Origin: Methylobacterium haplocladii
GTDB taxonomy: Bacteria > Pseudomonadota > Alphaproteobacteria > Rhizobiales > Beijerinckiaceae
Direction: 5' to 3'
DNA: 64,000 bases
Assembly (NCBI RefSeq): GCF_007992175.1
Contig: NZ_BJZT01000040.1
Coordinates: 25,022 to 89,021, forward strand
The notes under the pieces were generated by a model that saw only the letters and a list, made by a program, of their open reading frames with translations, did no database searches and was not told where the DNA came from. Position numbers and translations under genes: made by a program. Positions 1-7,530 of this stretch are shown here, one piece after another; position 1 is the stretch's first letter; each line of letters starts with the position of its first letter.

Positions 1-23
1 TCCGGCCATGGGCAAGCGCCTCG

Positions 24-851
24 TCAGCGGGTCACGCGGGTCGTTCCGGCGATCGCCGCGATCTCCTGCCGGATCGCCTTGAGCAGCTCGCCCTCGAAGA
101 GCAGCGCCGAGCCGTAATGGAACTCGATGTCGAAGGGCCGGCGCGAATTCATCGAGAGCGAAGCGCTCTGCATCGCCAGCATTCGGCCGGTGGCGTCGAA
201 CAGGCCCGATCCGGAGCCGCCGAAACCATCGTTGCAATCGTGGCGGACGCGGCGGATCTCGTCTTCGCTCGGTGGATCGATCTGCCGAACGAAGCAGGTC
301 TCCAGGCTGCTCGGGCCGCGATAGTTCTCGTGGCCGCCCGGCGAGACCATCACGACCGGTCGGTCCCCGGTGCCGGTGGGCAGGTCGGATGCGTCCGGCA
401 CAGGCTGAGGCGGCACGCCGGCCACCGGATCGGCGAGCCGCAGGATCGCCCAGTCGTCGGTGATGTGGAGCGAGCGGGCGTCCGGCGGCGTGCCGAGATG
501 CAGGCTGCCCGATTCGAAGACGTGGTTGCGGCCGCCGATCTGGAAGAAGCAATCGGAGACGTCGCGGGTCGTCTCCATGCGCCGGTTGCGAAAGTTGTGG
601 GCATTGAGGACGACGAGCGACGGATCGCCGATGAGCCAGGCGGCCGCGGCCTTTTGCGGCACCCCGTCCGGCCGCCGGCAATACAGCACGCCGGCCCCGA
701 GATAACGCTGGTTGTCGGCCCCGGTCATGTCGCGCCGGCCGTCATGCGGATAGAGCGCGGCCAGCGCGATCCCGCATCCCAGGACAGCCGGCGCGCCGAG
801 CCCGGCGAAGACGTGCAGCGCCACCGACCCGCGCAGCCGACGGTGCTTCAT
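24..851 (-). CDS. Secreted or membrane-anchored trypsin-like serine protease (divergent from mxaF)
   Basis: The reading frame is open to 998, but ATG at 851 is preferred because it begins MKHRRLRG followed by a hydrophobic stretch, which reads as a signal peptide or anchor. The rest looks like a trypsin-fold peptidase. It has a histidine in LNAHNF, an aspartate in DDWAILRL, and a nucleophile-like serine in GFGGSGSGLF in place of the usual GDSGGP. Several cysteines suggest disulfides and a periplasmic location. It is transcribed away from mxaF across a 518-bp gap. In M. extorquens a gene called mxaW occupies the divergent position, but I cannot confirm from sequence that this is its homologue. 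The substrate is unknown and the family assignment is moderate. Confidence 0.6.
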   Translation of the reverse strand: MKHRRLRGSVALHVFAGLGAPAVLGCGIALAALYPHDGRRDMTGADNQRYLGAGVLYCRRPDGVPQKAAAAWLIGDPSLVVLNAHNFRNRRMETTRDVSDCFFQIGGRNHVFESGSLHLGTPPDARSLHITDDWAILRLADPVAGVPPQPVPDASDLPTGTGDRPVVMVSPGGHENYRGPSSLETCFVRQIDPPSEDEIRRVRHDCNDGFGGSGSGLFDATGRMLAMQSASLSMNSRRPFDIEFHYGSALLFEGELLKAIRQEIAAIAGTTRVTR

Positions 852-1117
852 GGTGCGGCGCGAGACGGCGGATCCGAGATGAATCCAAGTCTTGCTCACC
901 ACATCCGCGCGAACCGACGCAACGCAACGTAAAATCTCGCGGATGCGAAGACGTCGCGATCCGCTCAGACCTTGCCCGCGCCCCGGCCGTGGCAGCATCA
1001 GCCCACTCCACCAAGACGGCCCGAACGCCCCGCGGGGCCATCACACCAAGTCGTGCGACGGGTCGGTCCGAGCGTCAAGCGCACAGGGTCTGCACAAGGG
1101 GCATTACGCATTGCTCT

Positions 1118-1133
1118 ACTGGCACATGCCAGT
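1118..1133. promoter_or_regulatory. Perfect inverted repeat upstream of the mxaF promoter (candidate activator site)
   Basis: ACTGGCACATGCCAGT is a perfect 7-bp inverted repeat with a 2-bp centre. Its centre lies about 75 bp upstream of the expected transcription start, where a class I activator would bind. mxa transcription is known to need two-component regulators (MxbDM, MxcQE, MxaB). Assigning one of them to this site is inference. Confidence 0.45.
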
Positions 1134-1163
1134 TGTTCCCGGCCACAAATGTCGAAGTGTCTA

Positions 1164-1193
1164 AAGACTTTTGTCCACGCTGCTGCCTAGAAA
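1164..1193 (+). promoter_or_regulatory. mxaF promoter (-35 AAGACT, -10 TAGAAA)
   Basis: AAGACT at 1164-1169 and TAGAAA at 1188-1193 are separated by 18 bp. This nearly matches the characterised M. extorquens mxaF promoter (AAGACA, 18 bp, TAGAAA). It predicts initiation near 1200 and a leader of about 170 nt before the mxaF ATG, similar to the long leader described in AM1. Confidence 0.8.
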
Positions 1194-1224
1194 TGACAGG
1201 ACGAGAGGCAGTAATAAATCTCTC

Positions 1225-1256
1225 ATAAGACGAGGCTATTCTTAGTTAAGTCTTAT
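1225..1256 (+). promoter_or_regulatory. Inverted repeat in the mxaF mRNA leader
   Basis: ATAAGAC (1225-1231) and GTCTTAT (1250-1256) are perfect 7-bp complementary arms around an 18-nt loop. The repeat sits in an unusually A+T-rich part of the leader. It could be an mRNA hairpin or a protein site; a function is not established. Confidence 0.35.
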
Positions 1257-1369
1257 AGATCAAGCCGTAACGGCGAAGGTCGATTGAGGTGTGCTTCCGC
1301 TCCGTGAGGGAAATAGCCACGCATGGCCGCGAGGTCGAAAGACGCGGCGGACAGGCTAGGAGACGCAGG

Positions 1370-3247
1370 ATGAGCAGACTCTTAAGTTCGGTTTCTCTGT
1401 TGGCGGTGGTGGCGTTCGCGCCCATCGCCGCGTCGAGCATCGCGGCTGCGGCCGACGACAAGCTCGTCACGCTGTCGAAGAGTGACGAAAACTGGGTGAT
1501 GCCCGGCAAGAACTACGACTCGAACAACTATAGCGAGTTGAAGCAGGTCAACAAAAGCAACGTGAAGCAGCTCCGCCCGGCATGGACCTTCTCCACCGGC
1601 CTGCTGAACGGCCACGAGGGTGCACCGCTCGTCGTCGACGGGAAGATGTACATCCACACCTCGTTCCCGAACTACACGTTCGCCCTCGGTCTCGACGATC
1701 CGGGCAAGATCCTCTGGCAGGACAAGCCGAAGCAGAACCCGGCCGCCCGCGCCGTGGCCTGCTGCGACCTCGTCAATCGCGGCCTCGCCTACTGGCCGGG
1801 CGACGGCAAGGTGCCGGGCCTGATCCTCAAGACCCAGCTCGACGGCCACGTCGCCGCACTCAACGCCGAAACTGGCGAGACGGTCTGGAAGATCGAGAAC
1901 TCGGACATCAAGGTCGGCTCGACCCTGACGATCGCCCCCTACGTCGTGAAGGACAAGGTGATCATCGGCTCCTCGGGCGCCGAGCTCGGCGTGCGCGGCT
2001 ACCTCACCGCCTACGACGTGAAGACCGGCGCTCAGGTCTGGCGCGCCTACGCGACGGGTCCGGACAAGGACCTGCTGCTGGCCTCCGACTTCAACATCAA
2101 GAACCCCCATTACGGCCAGAAGGACCTCGGCACGGCGACGTGGGAGGGCGATGCCTGGAAGATCGGCGGCGGCACCAACTGGGGCTGGTACGCCTACGAT
2201 CCCGGCACCAACCTGATCTACTTCGGCACCGGCAACCCGGCGCCGTGGAACGAGACCATGCGTCCCGGCGACAACAAGTGGACGATGACCATCTTCGGTC
2301 GCGACGCCGATACGGGTGAAGCCAAGTTCGGCTACCAGAAGACCCCGCACGACGAGTGGGACTACGCCGGCGTCAACGTGATGATGCTGTCCGAGCAGAA
2401 GGACAAGGACGGGAAGATGAGGAAGCTCCTCACCCACCCGGACCGCAACGGCATCGTCTACACCCTCGACCGGACCGACGGCTCGCTGGTCTCGGCGAAC
2501 AAGATCGACGACACCGTCAACGTGTTCAAGTCCGTCGACCTGAAGACGGGCACCCCGGTCCGCGATCCCGAATACGGCACCCGCATGGACCACTTGGCCA
2601 AGGACATCTGTCCCTCGGCGATGGGCTATCACAACCAGGGTCACGACTCCTACGACCCGAAGCGTGAAGCCTTCTTCATGGGCATCAACCACATCTGCAT
2701 GGACTGGGAGCCCTTCATGCTTCCGTACCGCGCAGGTCAGTTCTTCGTCGGTGCGACGCTGAACATGTATCCCGGCCCGAAAGGTGACCGCCAGAACTAC
2801 GAAGGACTCGGCCAGATCAAAAGCTACAACGCGATCACGGGCAAGTTCAACTGGGAGAAGATGGAGCGGTTCGCCGTGTGGGGCGGAACGACAGCGACCG
2901 CCGGCGATCTCGTCCTGTACGGAACGCTGGACGGCTACATCAAGGCCCGCGACTCCGACAACGGCGACCTTCTCTGGAAGTTCAAGCTGCCGTCGGGCGC
3001 CATCGGCTACCCGATGACCTACACCCACAAGGGCACGCAGTACGTCGCCATCAACTACGGCGTCGGCGGCTGGCCGGGTGTCGGCCTGGTGTTCGACCTT
3101 CAGGATCCGACCGCCGGTCTCGGCGCAGTCGGCGCCTTCAAGAAGCTCGCCAACTACACCCAGATGGGCGGCGGCGTGGTCGTGTTCTCGCTGGACGGCA
3201 AGGGTCCCTACGACGACCCGAACGTCGGTGAGTTCGTCTCCAAGTAA
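1370..3247 (+). CDS. mxaF: Methanol dehydrogenase large subunit, PQQ- and calcium-dependent
   Basis: This periplasmic quinoprotein oxidises methanol to formaldehyde and passes electrons to cytochrome cL. ATG 1370 follows AGGAGA and gives a 625-residue precursor with a signal peptide ending near residue 28. With mature numbering shifted by 28, the catalytic and metal residues fall on the known ones: Glu205 (177), Asn289 (261), Asp331 (303) and Trp271 (243). The vicinal cysteines 131-132 form the disulfide ring under PQQ. Residue 333 is Ala (WDYAG) rather than the second Asp of lanthanide-dependent XoxF, so this is the calcium enzyme. It heads the mxaFJGIRSACKLDEHB cluster and is driven by the promoter at 1164-1193. 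Confidence 0.97.
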   Translation: MSRLLSSVSLLAVVAFAPIAASSIAAAADDKLVTLSKSDENWVMPGKNYDSNNYSELKQVNKSNVKQLRPAWTFSTGLLNGHEGAPLVVDGKMYIHTSFPNYTFALGLDDPGKILWQDKPKQNPAARAVACCDLVNRGLAYWPGDGKVPGLILKTQLDGHVAALNAETGETVWKIENSDIKVGSTLTIAPYVVKDKVIIGSSGAELGVRGYLTAYDVKTGAQVWRAYATGPDKDLLLASDFNIKNPHYGQKDLGTATWEGDAWKIGGGTNWGWYAYDPGTNLIYFGTGNPAPWNETMRPGDNKWTMTIFGRDADTGEAKFGYQKTPHDEWDYAGVNVMMLSEQKDKDGKMRKLLTHPDRNGIVYTLDRTDGSLVSANKIDDTVNVFKSVDLKTGTPVRDPEYGTRMDHLAKDICPSAMGYHNQGHDSYDPKREAFFMGINHICMDWEPFMLPYRAGQFFVGATLNMYPGPKGDRQNYEGLGQIKSYNAITGKFNWEKMERFAVWGGTTATAGDLVLYGTLDGYIKARDSDNGDLLWKFKLPSGAIGYPMTYTHKGTQYVAINYGVGGWPGVGLVFDLQDPTAGLGAVGAFKKLANYTQMGGGVVVFSLDGKGPYDDPNVGEFVSK

Positions 3248-3265
3248 GCCGGCCTGAGACGATGG

Positions 3266-3298
3266 GGCTCCGCGGGTTCATCGAGACCCTGCGGAGCC
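3266..3298 (+). terminator. Stem-loop between mxaF and mxaJ
   Basis: GGCTCCGC (3266-3273) pairs with GCGGAGCC (3291-3298), and GGGT/ACCC extends the stem inward around one bulge. No T-run follows directly, although a TTTTTTT stretch lies about 30 nt further on. It is more likely a processing or mRNA-stabilising hairpin, or a leaky terminator, than a full stop, because mxaJ must be co-expressed. Confidence 0.45.
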
Positions 3299-3400
3299 TC
3301 CCACGCGGAACGGCATCAACGACGGTTTTTTAGGGGAACGCCACCCCCGGCCGCACGCCCCAACCGCACAGACGATCAACGAGGAAACGGGTTCAAGACC

Positions 3401-4324
3401 ATGCGGTTCGTCACCGGACGACATCTCGCGGCGATTTCCGCTGCTGCCCTTCTCGCCCTCGCATCTGGTCCCGCCTCTCGCGCGTCCGGAGAATCCGAGG
3501 CGCAGGTTCCGCCCTCCGAGAGCACGGCGGCCCCGGCCAAGGCCGCGGATTCCGCGCCGGCCGATCTCTCGATCCTGCGCATCTGCGCCTCCGAGAAGCA
3601 GCCGCCTCTCTCGATGAAGGACGGTTCGGGCCTCGAGAACAGGATCGCAGCCGCCGTCGCGGAGGCCATGGGCCGCAAGCCGCAATTCGTCTGGAACTCC
3701 AAGGCCGCCATCTACCTCGTGCGCGACGGCCTGGAGAAGAAGCTCTGCGACGTCGTCGTCGGCCTCGATAGCGACGATCCGCGCGTGCTGACCACGAAGC
3801 CCTACTATCGCAGCGGCTACGTCTTCATCACCCGCGCCGACAAGGACCTCGACATCAAATCCTGGGCCGATCCGCGACTTAAAACCGTCGATCACATGGT
3901 CGTCGGCTTCGGCACGCCGAGCGAGGCGATGCTCAAGGACATCGGCCGCTACGAGGAGGACATGGCCTACCTCTACTCGCTCGTGAATTTTCGCGCGGCA
4001 CGCAATCAATATACCCAAATCGACTCGGGCCGGATGATCACTGAGGTCGCAACCAACAAGGCCGACGTCGCCGTCGCCTTCGCGCCGGATGTCGGCCGCT
4101 ACGTCAAGGAATCGTCCACGCCCCTGCGCATGACGCTGGTGCCGGACGACACCGTCCGCAGCGACGGCCAGAAGATGCCGCAGAGCTTCGACCAGTCGAT
4201 GGGCGTGCGGAAGGGTGACGAGGCCCTGCGCGATGCGCTCGATGCCGGCATCGCAAAGGCCAAGCCGCGGATCGAGGCGATCCTCAAGGAGGAAGGCGTG
4301 CCGACCACGCCGGCCTCGAACTGA
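3401..4324 (+). CDS. mxaJ: MxaJ, periplasmic solute-binding-like protein of the methanol oxidation system
   Basis: The gene encodes 307 residues with an N-terminal signal peptide (charged start, alanine/leucine core, AXA-like end). The body resembles family 3 periplasmic solute-binding proteins: LRICASEKQPPLSMKDG near the start of the mature part, then an internal repeat-like two-lobe organisation. MxaJ is required for active methanol dehydrogenase and is thought to act as a chaperone or assembly factor for MxaF/MxaI rather than in uptake. A GAGGAAA ribosome site precedes ATG 3401. It lies between mxaF and mxaG in the conserved order, which makes the name secure. The molecular role remains inferred from other methylotrophs. 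Confidence 0.9.
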   Translation: MRFVTGRHLAAISAAALLALASGPASRASGESEAQVPPSESTAAPAKAADSAPADLSILRICASEKQPPLSMKDGSGLENRIAAAVAEAMGRKPQFVWNSKAAIYLVRDGLEKKLCDVVVGLDSDDPRVLTTKPYYRSGYVFITRADKDLDIKSWADPRLKTVDHMVVGFGTPSEAMLKDIGRYEEDMAYLYSLVNFRAARNQYTQIDSGRMITEVATNKADVAVAFAPDVGRYVKESSTPLRMTLVPDDTVRSDGQKMPQSFDQSMGVRKGDEALRDALDAGIAKAKPRIEAILKEEGVPTTPASN

Positions 4325-4417
4325 GCAGTCATCCCGGCGCGGCAGCTATCCTCGAAACGTTCCGATCCCGAGCGACGGAACGACTGCGCCTCGACGCAAT
4401 CGAAACACGGAAAGACG

Positions 4418-5017
4418 ATGAACAAGTCAGTGAAGCCCGTTGTCTCCAAACTCCTCGGATCGGTTCTATTGGCGGCCTGCGGAACCGGCGCGATGGCACA
4501 GCCCCAGGCTGGCCCATCGACGACTGGCGTCGAGTTTCGAAACACGATCACCGGCGAGATCATGAACCTCGACGAGGGCAAGCCGGGCGGCCGCGATACC
4601 GAGGCGGTCAAGGTCTTCAAGCAGACCGGAGAGAACAAGTATCTTAGCGACAAGTCCTGCCTGCGGAACGGCGAGAACCTTTACTTGACGTCCTGCTCGG
4701 GCTGCCATGGGCATCTCGCCGAAGGCAAGGTCGGGCCGGGTCTCAACGACAACTACTGGACCTACCCCGCGAACACCACCGATGTCGGCCTGTTCTCGAC
4801 GATCTGGGGTGGCGCCAACGGCATGATGGGTCCGCACAACGAGGACCTCAATCCCGACGAGGCGCTCCAGGTCATCACTTGGATCCGGCATCTCTACACG
4901 GGGCCGAAGCAGGACGCCGTCTGGCTCAACGACGAGCAGAAGAAAGCTTACAAGCCCTACAAGGAGGGCGAACACTTTTCGAAGGACGAGAAAGGCCAGT
5001 GCAAGCCGCTGGAATGA
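4418..5017 (+). CDS. mxaG: Cytochrome cL, electron acceptor of methanol dehydrogenase
   Basis: The 199-residue precursor has a signal peptide ending near AMA (residue 27). A single c-type heme motif CSGCH occupies residues 93-97, with methionines further on that could supply the axial ligand. Cytochrome cL takes electrons from PQQH2 in methanol dehydrogenase and passes them to cytochrome cH in the periplasm. Its length and acidic, aromatic-rich flanks (LNDNYWTYP) fit cytochrome cL, which is larger than ordinary class I cytochromes. It lies 93 bp after mxaJ in the conserved mxaFJGI order. Confidence 0.95.
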   Translation: MNKSVKPVVSKLLGSVLLAACGTGAMAQPQAGPSTTGVEFRNTITGEIMNLDEGKPGGRDTEAVKVFKQTGENKYLSDKSCLRNGENLYLTSCSGCHGHLAEGKVGPGLNDNYWTYPANTTDVGLFSTIWGGANGMMGPHNEDLNPDEALQVITWIRHLYTGPKQDAVWLNDEQKKAYKPYKEGEHFSKDEKGQCKPLE

Positions 5018-5104
5018 TCGTTCTCGACGAGGCCGTCGGGCAGATCAGGCGCGACGAATAAGCGGTCTTCGAACCGCAACCAGGGAAGAGACGGAGGAAT
5101 GATC

Positions 5105-5398
5105 ATGCGGACATTCGTTTACGCTGCAGCGCTCGTGGTCGGTTCGGCGCTGGCCCTGCCGGCGGTCGCCTATGACGGCCAGAAGTGCAAGGCGGCCGGC
5201 AATTGCTGGGAGCCGAAGCCCGGCTTCCCCGACAAGGTCGCTGGCTCGAAGTACGACCCCAAGCACGACCCGAAGGAGGTCAGCAAGCAGGCCGAATCCA
5301 TCAAGCAGATGGAAGAGCGCAACCGCCAGCGCATCGAGAATGCCAAGAAGACCGGCAAGTTCGAATACGACATCGCCAAGTTCTCGCAGGCGAACTGA
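5105..5398 (+). CDS. mxaI: Methanol dehydrogenase small (beta) subunit
   Basis: This is the small lysine-rich subunit of the alpha2beta2 methanol dehydrogenase, secreted to the periplasm. An ATG also occurs at 5099, but the strong ribosome site GGAGGA (5093-5098) abuts it. ATG 5105, with 6 bp spacing, is the better start and gives 97 residues. The signal peptide ends at VA and the mature protein begins YDGQKCKAAGNCWEPKPG, including the two cysteines that form the beta-subunit disulfide. The C-terminal half is a long charged helix (QMEERNRQRIENAKK) that packs on MxaF. Confidence 0.95.
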   Translation: MRTFVYAAALVVGSALALPAVAYDGQKCKAAGNCWEPKPGFPDKVAGSKYDPKHDPKEVSKQAESIKQMEERNRQRIENAKKTGKFEYDIAKFSQAN

Positions 5399-5452
5399 GA
5401 GCGCGGAGAGCCGAACGAGTCTTTGGTTTCCCCGGCGCCAGAACGTGGCGCC

Positions 5453-5566
5453 TTCCCTCCCTCTTGTGGGGAGGGATCGAGGGTGGGGGTGGTTCCGCTT
5501 GCCTCGGTCGGAGGCAGGCGGAACCACCCCCACCTCCAACTCCTCCCCACAAGGGGGAGGAGAGTG
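5453..5566. repeat. Long palindromic repeat in the mxaI-mxaR gap (family A)
   Basis: The inner arms GGTGGGGGTGGTTCCGC and GCGGAACCACCCCCACC pair almost perfectly for about 24 bp around a short CGGTCG-like loop. The outer arms CTCTTGTGGGGAGG and CCTCCCCACAAGGGGGAG pair further out. A diverged copy lies at 11790-11896. This is a REP/BIME-like dispersed element. In RNA it would fold into a large hairpin between the structural genes mxaFJGI and the maturation genes. Confidence 0.7.
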
Positions 5567-5646
5567 CCCGAGCGCGTCGATCAATGAGGCGCGGTCCGGC
5601 GCGAGAGCCTTGATCAGAGGCCAAGAAGATCCAAGGCAACGACACG

Positions 5647-6678
5647 ATGAACACCATTCGCCACGGCGACGCGATGCTCACCGATTGGCGCGACACCGCC
5701 GCCCGGTTCCAGCGCGAGGTCGGCAAGGCCGTCGTCGGCCAGGAGCGGGCCGTCCGCCTCGTCACCATCGCGATCTTTTCCCGCGGACACGTGCTGCTCG
5801 AAGGCGATGTCGGCGTCGGCAAGACCACCCTGCTGCGGGCCGTCGCACGCGCCCTCGGGGGCGCCTACGAGCGCGTCGAGGGCACCGTCGACATGATGCC
5901 CTCCGACCTGATCTATCACACCTACCTCGCCGATGACGGCCGTCCGCGCGTCGAGCCCGGCCCGGTCCTGCGCAAGGCAGAAGACCTGTCGGTCTTCTTC
6001 TTCAACGAGATCAACCGCGCCCGGCCGCAGGTCCACGCGCTGCTGCTGCGCCTGATGGCCGAGCGCAGCCTCACGGCCTTCAACCGCGAGTACCGTTTCC
6101 CCGACCTTCAGGTCTTCGCCGACCGCAACCGCGTCGAGCGGGAAGAAACCTTCGAGCTGCCCGCCGCCGCCCGCGACCGCTTCCTGATGGAAATCGGGAT
6201 GGAGGCGCCGCGCGATGCCCAGGCCCGCCGCGACCTCGTCTTCGATCCGCGCTTCCACGACACCGACGCCCTGGTCTCAGGCCTCAAGCCCGGCATCATC
6301 GACCATGCCGCCGTGTCCGGAATCGCCAACGCGATCCAGCATTCGATCAAGGCATCCCCCGAGATCGAGGCCTATGTCGTCGCGCTCTGGGAGGCGCTGG
6401 TGCGGCCGGCCGAGGCGGGCATCCGCCTGCCCGGGATCGACATGGCGGCGCTGATCAAGGGCGGCGCCTCGCCCCGGGGCTTGGCTTTCCTCGTTCGCGC
6501 CGCGCGCGTCCGGGCTTGGCTGGAAGGCCGCGAGTTCCTCGTGCCGGAGGACATCCGCGACGTCTTTCCCGAGGTGATGGCCCACCGCGTCTTCCTCGAG
6601 CCAGTCTACGAGATGCGGCGCGAGACCATCGTGCCGGGGCTGATCCGCGCTGTGTTCGAGACGGTGCCGGCCCCGTGA
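5647..6678 (+). CDS. mxaR: MxaR, MoxR-family AAA+ ATPase for methanol dehydrogenase maturation
   Basis: The 343-residue cytoplasmic ATPase has Walker A GDVGVGKT (residues 53-60) and Walker B-like VFFFNEINRARPQ, typical of the MoxR family, which is named after this gene. The sensor-1 segment reads FADRNR instead of the common ATQNP. MoxR proteins work with DUF58 and von Willebrand factor A proteins encoded next to them as metal-insertion or folding chaperones. That arrangement is present here (mxaS, mxaC, mxaL). The gene follows a palindromic repeat and its stop overlaps the mxaS start, so it begins the tightly coupled R-S-A-C-K-L block. Confidence 0.92.
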   Translation: MNTIRHGDAMLTDWRDTAARFQREVGKAVVGQERAVRLVTIAIFSRGHVLLEGDVGVGKTTLLRAVARALGGAYERVEGTVDMMPSDLIYHTYLADDGRPRVEPGPVLRKAEDLSVFFFNEINRARPQVHALLLRLMAERSLTAFNREYRFPDLQVFADRNRVEREETFELPAAARDRFLMEIGMEAPRDAQARRDLVFDPRFHDTDALVSGLKPGIIDHAAVSGIANAIQHSIKASPEIEAYVVALWEALVRPAEAGIRLPGIDMAALIKGGASPRGLAFLVRAARVRAWLEGREFLVPEDIRDVFPEVMAHRVFLEPVYEMRRETIVPGLIRAVFETVPAP

Positions 6679-7523
6679 GCGGCACCGGAGAAGTCGTCTA
6701 TCTTCCGCGCTGGCGGCCGGGCGGCAGCCGCGTCGGCGCCCATCGCGGACGCGATGCCGGGGGGCTCGGCACGTTTCGCGATCAGGTGCCGTTCCTGCGC
6801 CTGCCGGATGCACGCCGCATCGACATCCGCGCGACGCTGCGCGATCCGTTCGAGGGCACCTATGTCCGCCGCTTCGAGACGCGGACCGCGATCGAGGTCT
6901 GGGCGCTCGTCGACCTCTCCGCCTCCATGCGCTTCCGTGGCGAGGCCGACCGGATGGCGCTGGTCGCCGACCTCTGCACAGGCCTCGCCGCCTCGGCGAC
7001 GCGCATCGGCGATTCCTTCGGGCTGATCGGCTGCGACGACGCCGTTCGCGAGGATCTTTTTTTGCCGGCCACCCGGCGGCAGGGCATTGCCGTCGAGCGC
7101 GTCCACCGCCTCGCGACGATCCGCTGCGAAGGCACCGGCGCGCGCGGTCTGACCGACGCCCCGCGCCGGCTCGCGGGCCGCCCAAAGCTCGTCTTCGTGG
7201 TCTCGGATTTCCGCTGGCCCGAAACGCTCATCGATCAGGTATTCTCGGGTCTCGCCCTGCACGACGTCGTGCCGGTGCTGCTCGCCGACGCGGCGGAGGA
7301 CGAGGCGCTGCCCGCCTTCGGCCTGATGGAGTTCGACGACCTCGAAGGCGGCGGACGCCGGACCGTGTTCATGCGCCCGAGCCTGCGCCGGCGCTGGCAC
7401 GCCCGCGAGCGGGAACGGCTCGACACGCTCCGCAGCATCGCCTCGACCTATGGCCGCCCGCCCTTCCGGCTCGAAGCCCGCTTCGATGCCGAGGCGCTGA
7501 GCCGCCACCTGATGACGACCTGA
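6675..7523 (+). CDS. mxaS: MxaS, DUF58-family protein
   Basis: The start is GTG at 6675, overlapping the mxaR stop (GTGA), which indicates translational coupling. The 282-residue product has the DUF58 layout. A conserved segment around PFLRLPDARRIDIRATLRDPFEG is followed by a vWA-like core beginning VWALVDLSASMRFRGEADR, where DLSAS is the degenerate metal-site motif. DUF58 proteins accompany MoxR ATPases. In methylotrophs MxaS belongs to the group needed to produce active methanol dehydrogenase, but its exact role is not established. There is no clear signal peptide, so a cytoplasmic location is likely. Confidence 0.88.
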   Translation: MSGTGEVVYLPRWRPGGSRVGAHRGRDAGGLGTFRDQVPFLRLPDARRIDIRATLRDPFEGTYVRRFETRTAIEVWALVDLSASMRFRGEADRMALVADLCTGLAASATRIGDSFGLIGCDDAVREDLFLPATRRQGIAVERVHRLATIRCEGTGARGLTDAPRRLAGRPKLVFVVSDFRWPETLIDQVFSGLALHDVVPVLLADAAEDEALPAFGLMEFDDLEGGGRRTVFMRPSLRRRWHARERERLDTLRSIASTYGRPPFRLEARFDAEALSRHLMTT

Positions 7524-7530
7524 GGCGATC

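Noticed and set aside
24..998. Naming the divergent gene mxaW
   Set aside because: Only the position agrees; I cannot recall the MxaW sequence well enough to support the name.
1382..3028. 548-codon open frame on the minus strand opposite mxaF
   Set aside because: It is the antisense shadow of a highly biased G+C-rich gene; the translation has no recognisable motif. The same applies to the long minus frames opposite phaC (34435-36390) and fdnG (51771-53933).
1370..3247. Calling the large dehydrogenase XoxF (lanthanide-dependent)
   Set aside because: The position two after catalytic Asp331 is Ala, not Asp, and the gene is followed by mxaJ, mxaG and mxaI; both mark MxaF.
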